The notes beneath the pieces were generated by a model. The model searched no databases and was not told the origin of the DNA. It saw only the letters and a program-made list of their open reading frames with translations. This document shows, piece by piece, positions 62,377 to 64,000 of a stretch of 64,000 nucleotides of DNA. The stretch is from Branchinecta lynchi (taxonomy: Eukaryota; Arthropoda; Branchiopoda; Anostraca; Branchinectidae). Made by a program: the position numbers and the translations under genes. The stretch covers positions 6,528,715 through 6,592,714 of the forward strand of contig JAKZAP010000008.1 in assembly GCA_023053575.1 (NCBI GenBank), in the 5' to 3' direction. Each line of letters begins with the position of its first letter. Position 1 is the first letter of the stretch.

Positions 62377-64000
62377 TGAATGAATGAATGAATTTATTCC
62401 AAATAAAGCCCAAGGGCCATGGTGGGAAACATAACACAATAACAAAAACAAAATATCATACACTCGAACAACGAACCAAAAATCAACTTCTATAAAAATA
62501 GTTCAATCAACTTCTATAAAAATAGTTCACGGTGGACCATAGCTAGCTTCAGGAATCTACCCAGCCTTCGGATCTCACCAAAACACTTACTTCCCATACT
62601 TGAAACCAAATCCCTTTCCTCCCGACCAAACACTTCCTTTCTTAATTCTTTCAACTCCTCGCAATAACATATCAAATGTACCGCATCCTCTCCGTCAGTT
62701 TCACACATTGGAAACAAATAAGGACCAGTACCTTTCCTATCTCTACCAATATAATTTCTCCGCATCCCCACCGGAAGAGCGTCCGCCCTAAGACTCACCA
62801 TCCACTTCAGTTCTCCCCCCCCCCCCCAATCCCAACTTAAAATATAATTCTTCTCCCCATGTCTCTTTGGTTATACCATACAACTTCAGAGATTGGTGCT
62901 CTGATACAACCCCATGCCACCCCTGAATCTCTTGATCTCTTAGCCTTTCTTTCACTAACTTAGCTACCTTACCTAGGGGTAACCTGGTCCCACTCCATCA
63001 CACCACAGACACCCAAAACCACAATCCAATATTTGCTGAGGCCAAGAATCCCTTTTCTTAGCTCCAAGTACGCCGCTTTCAGAACTCTCACTCTTGGCAA
63101 ACTCGTCACTTTCTCCTAATATCTTATCATAGCTACTAACCTACTATTCCGGAGCGACCCTAAACCTAAATCCCCTGCTATTACTAAACTATTAGTTCCC
63201 ACGCTAACCCCGAATACCCTCTTAAAATATTGTAACTGTACACTCTCTAGCTTATCCTCAATATGGAAGCCCCAGATCTCGGAACCATAATGCATAGCAG
63301 ATACTACTTTAGCTGAAAATAACCTCTTATGCATTTTAATATCCTTAATATCTCCTAAATGACTCCAATTACGCTTGCTTCTATTTGGTTTTACCATTAT
63401 ACGAAAATCGAACACCTAAATAAACAAAATCATCCATTTTCCCTATTTTCTCCCCATTAAACTTCACACTCTCACTTTCACTCACTCTTCCACCCTTTCT
63501 AAACACCATCATTACAGTCTTACTCACATTCAGACACAGCTTTCTCATTCGGAGGTATTCTTGGGTCCTATCCAACAGAAACTGCAACTTTTCTGGCGAA
63601 TCAGCAAATAGCACCATATCGTCCGCAAACAACAATGCACATAAATGACAAATATCCAGTCTTACCACCGCCGCACCAGAATGTAAAAAATACTCATGAA
63701 AATCATTAATGTAAAGCGAGAACAATTTAGGAGATAAGCAACACCCTTGTTTAACCCCTACGCTTAAAAAAAAGATCTAGAAAATTTACCTGCCACCTTC
63801 ACTACAAACTTAGTCATTTCATACATCGAAACCAAAATTAGTACAAACGCGTTCGGTAAGCCAATCTTCAGTAACTCGTCCATTAATAGATCTCTCTGAA
63901 CATTGTCGAATGCTCCCGTCAAATCTAAAAATACAACGTATAATCTACCCCTTTCTTTACCCGTGAACTTACTAACTAAAGAATGCAGAATAAACATTTG
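62377..64000 (-). pseudogene. LINE reverse transcriptase, broken and partial (copy 2)
   Basis: Read from 64000 downward: palm motif A (FLDLTGAFDNV), motif B (GVKQGCCLSPKLFSLYINDF) and catalytic FADD (LLFADDMVLFAD). Then come LNVSKTVMMVF, YLGVRFSYNG, a thumb-like MHYGSEIWGF, and the carboxy-terminal region (62801-62514) close to copy 1. The reading frame shifts in an eight-A run near 63765-63772 and again near 63400. 62810-63115 is degenerate. The first knuckle cysteine of copy 1 is a Phe here. The 3' tail is ATTC units at 62377-62395. The element continues beyond the window. The clade was not assigned. Confidence 0.88.

Overview
The window is animal nuclear DNA, probably from an invertebrate with a repeat-rich, intron-rich genome. 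Coding sequence is sparse: about 2.4 kb of exon in 64 kb. Exons have GT..AG borders, and introns reach about 9 to 12.6 kb. Three genes on the + strand are recognised from protein similarity: the 3' end of a Groucho/TLE co-repressor (exons 423-650 and 9618-9725), a complete six-exon FEM1A/C-type gene (16936-48881, 631 residues), and the first coding exon of an ER-luminal DnaJ protein closest to ERdj5/DNAJC10 (59174-59335). The lineage cannot be fixed from the sequence alone.

Layout. 1-9725: Groucho/TLE tail, with a long intron holding repeats. 9726-16935: intergenic, dominated by a 2.9 kb foldback element (13473-16413) split by a hAT-like element. 16936-48881: FEM1, whose five introns hold most of the repeats. 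48882-59173: intergenic, with a 3.9 kb hAT-like element (50068-53953) that itself carries a Penelope-like retroelement (51677-53188) and probably a small hAT MITE. 59174-64000: the DnaJ exon, then LINE fragments on the - strand that run off the window.

The three genes act in unrelated processes (transcriptional co-repression, CUL2-type ubiquitin ligation, ER folding and disulfide reduction). I see no operon-like logic in their order. The interest lies in the non-coding part. Several elements can be delimited to the base by target-site duplications: four hAT-like elements with 8-bp duplications (one of these imperfect), two TA-flanked elements, and a Penelope-like element with a 12-bp duplication. 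Two insertion sites can be read against uninterrupted relatives inside the window. A dispersed composite repeat, called X here, recurs at least nine times. Copies of a Penelope terminal sequence carry a hammerhead-ribozyme-like core. No RNA gene, CRISPR array or prokaryotic feature was seen.
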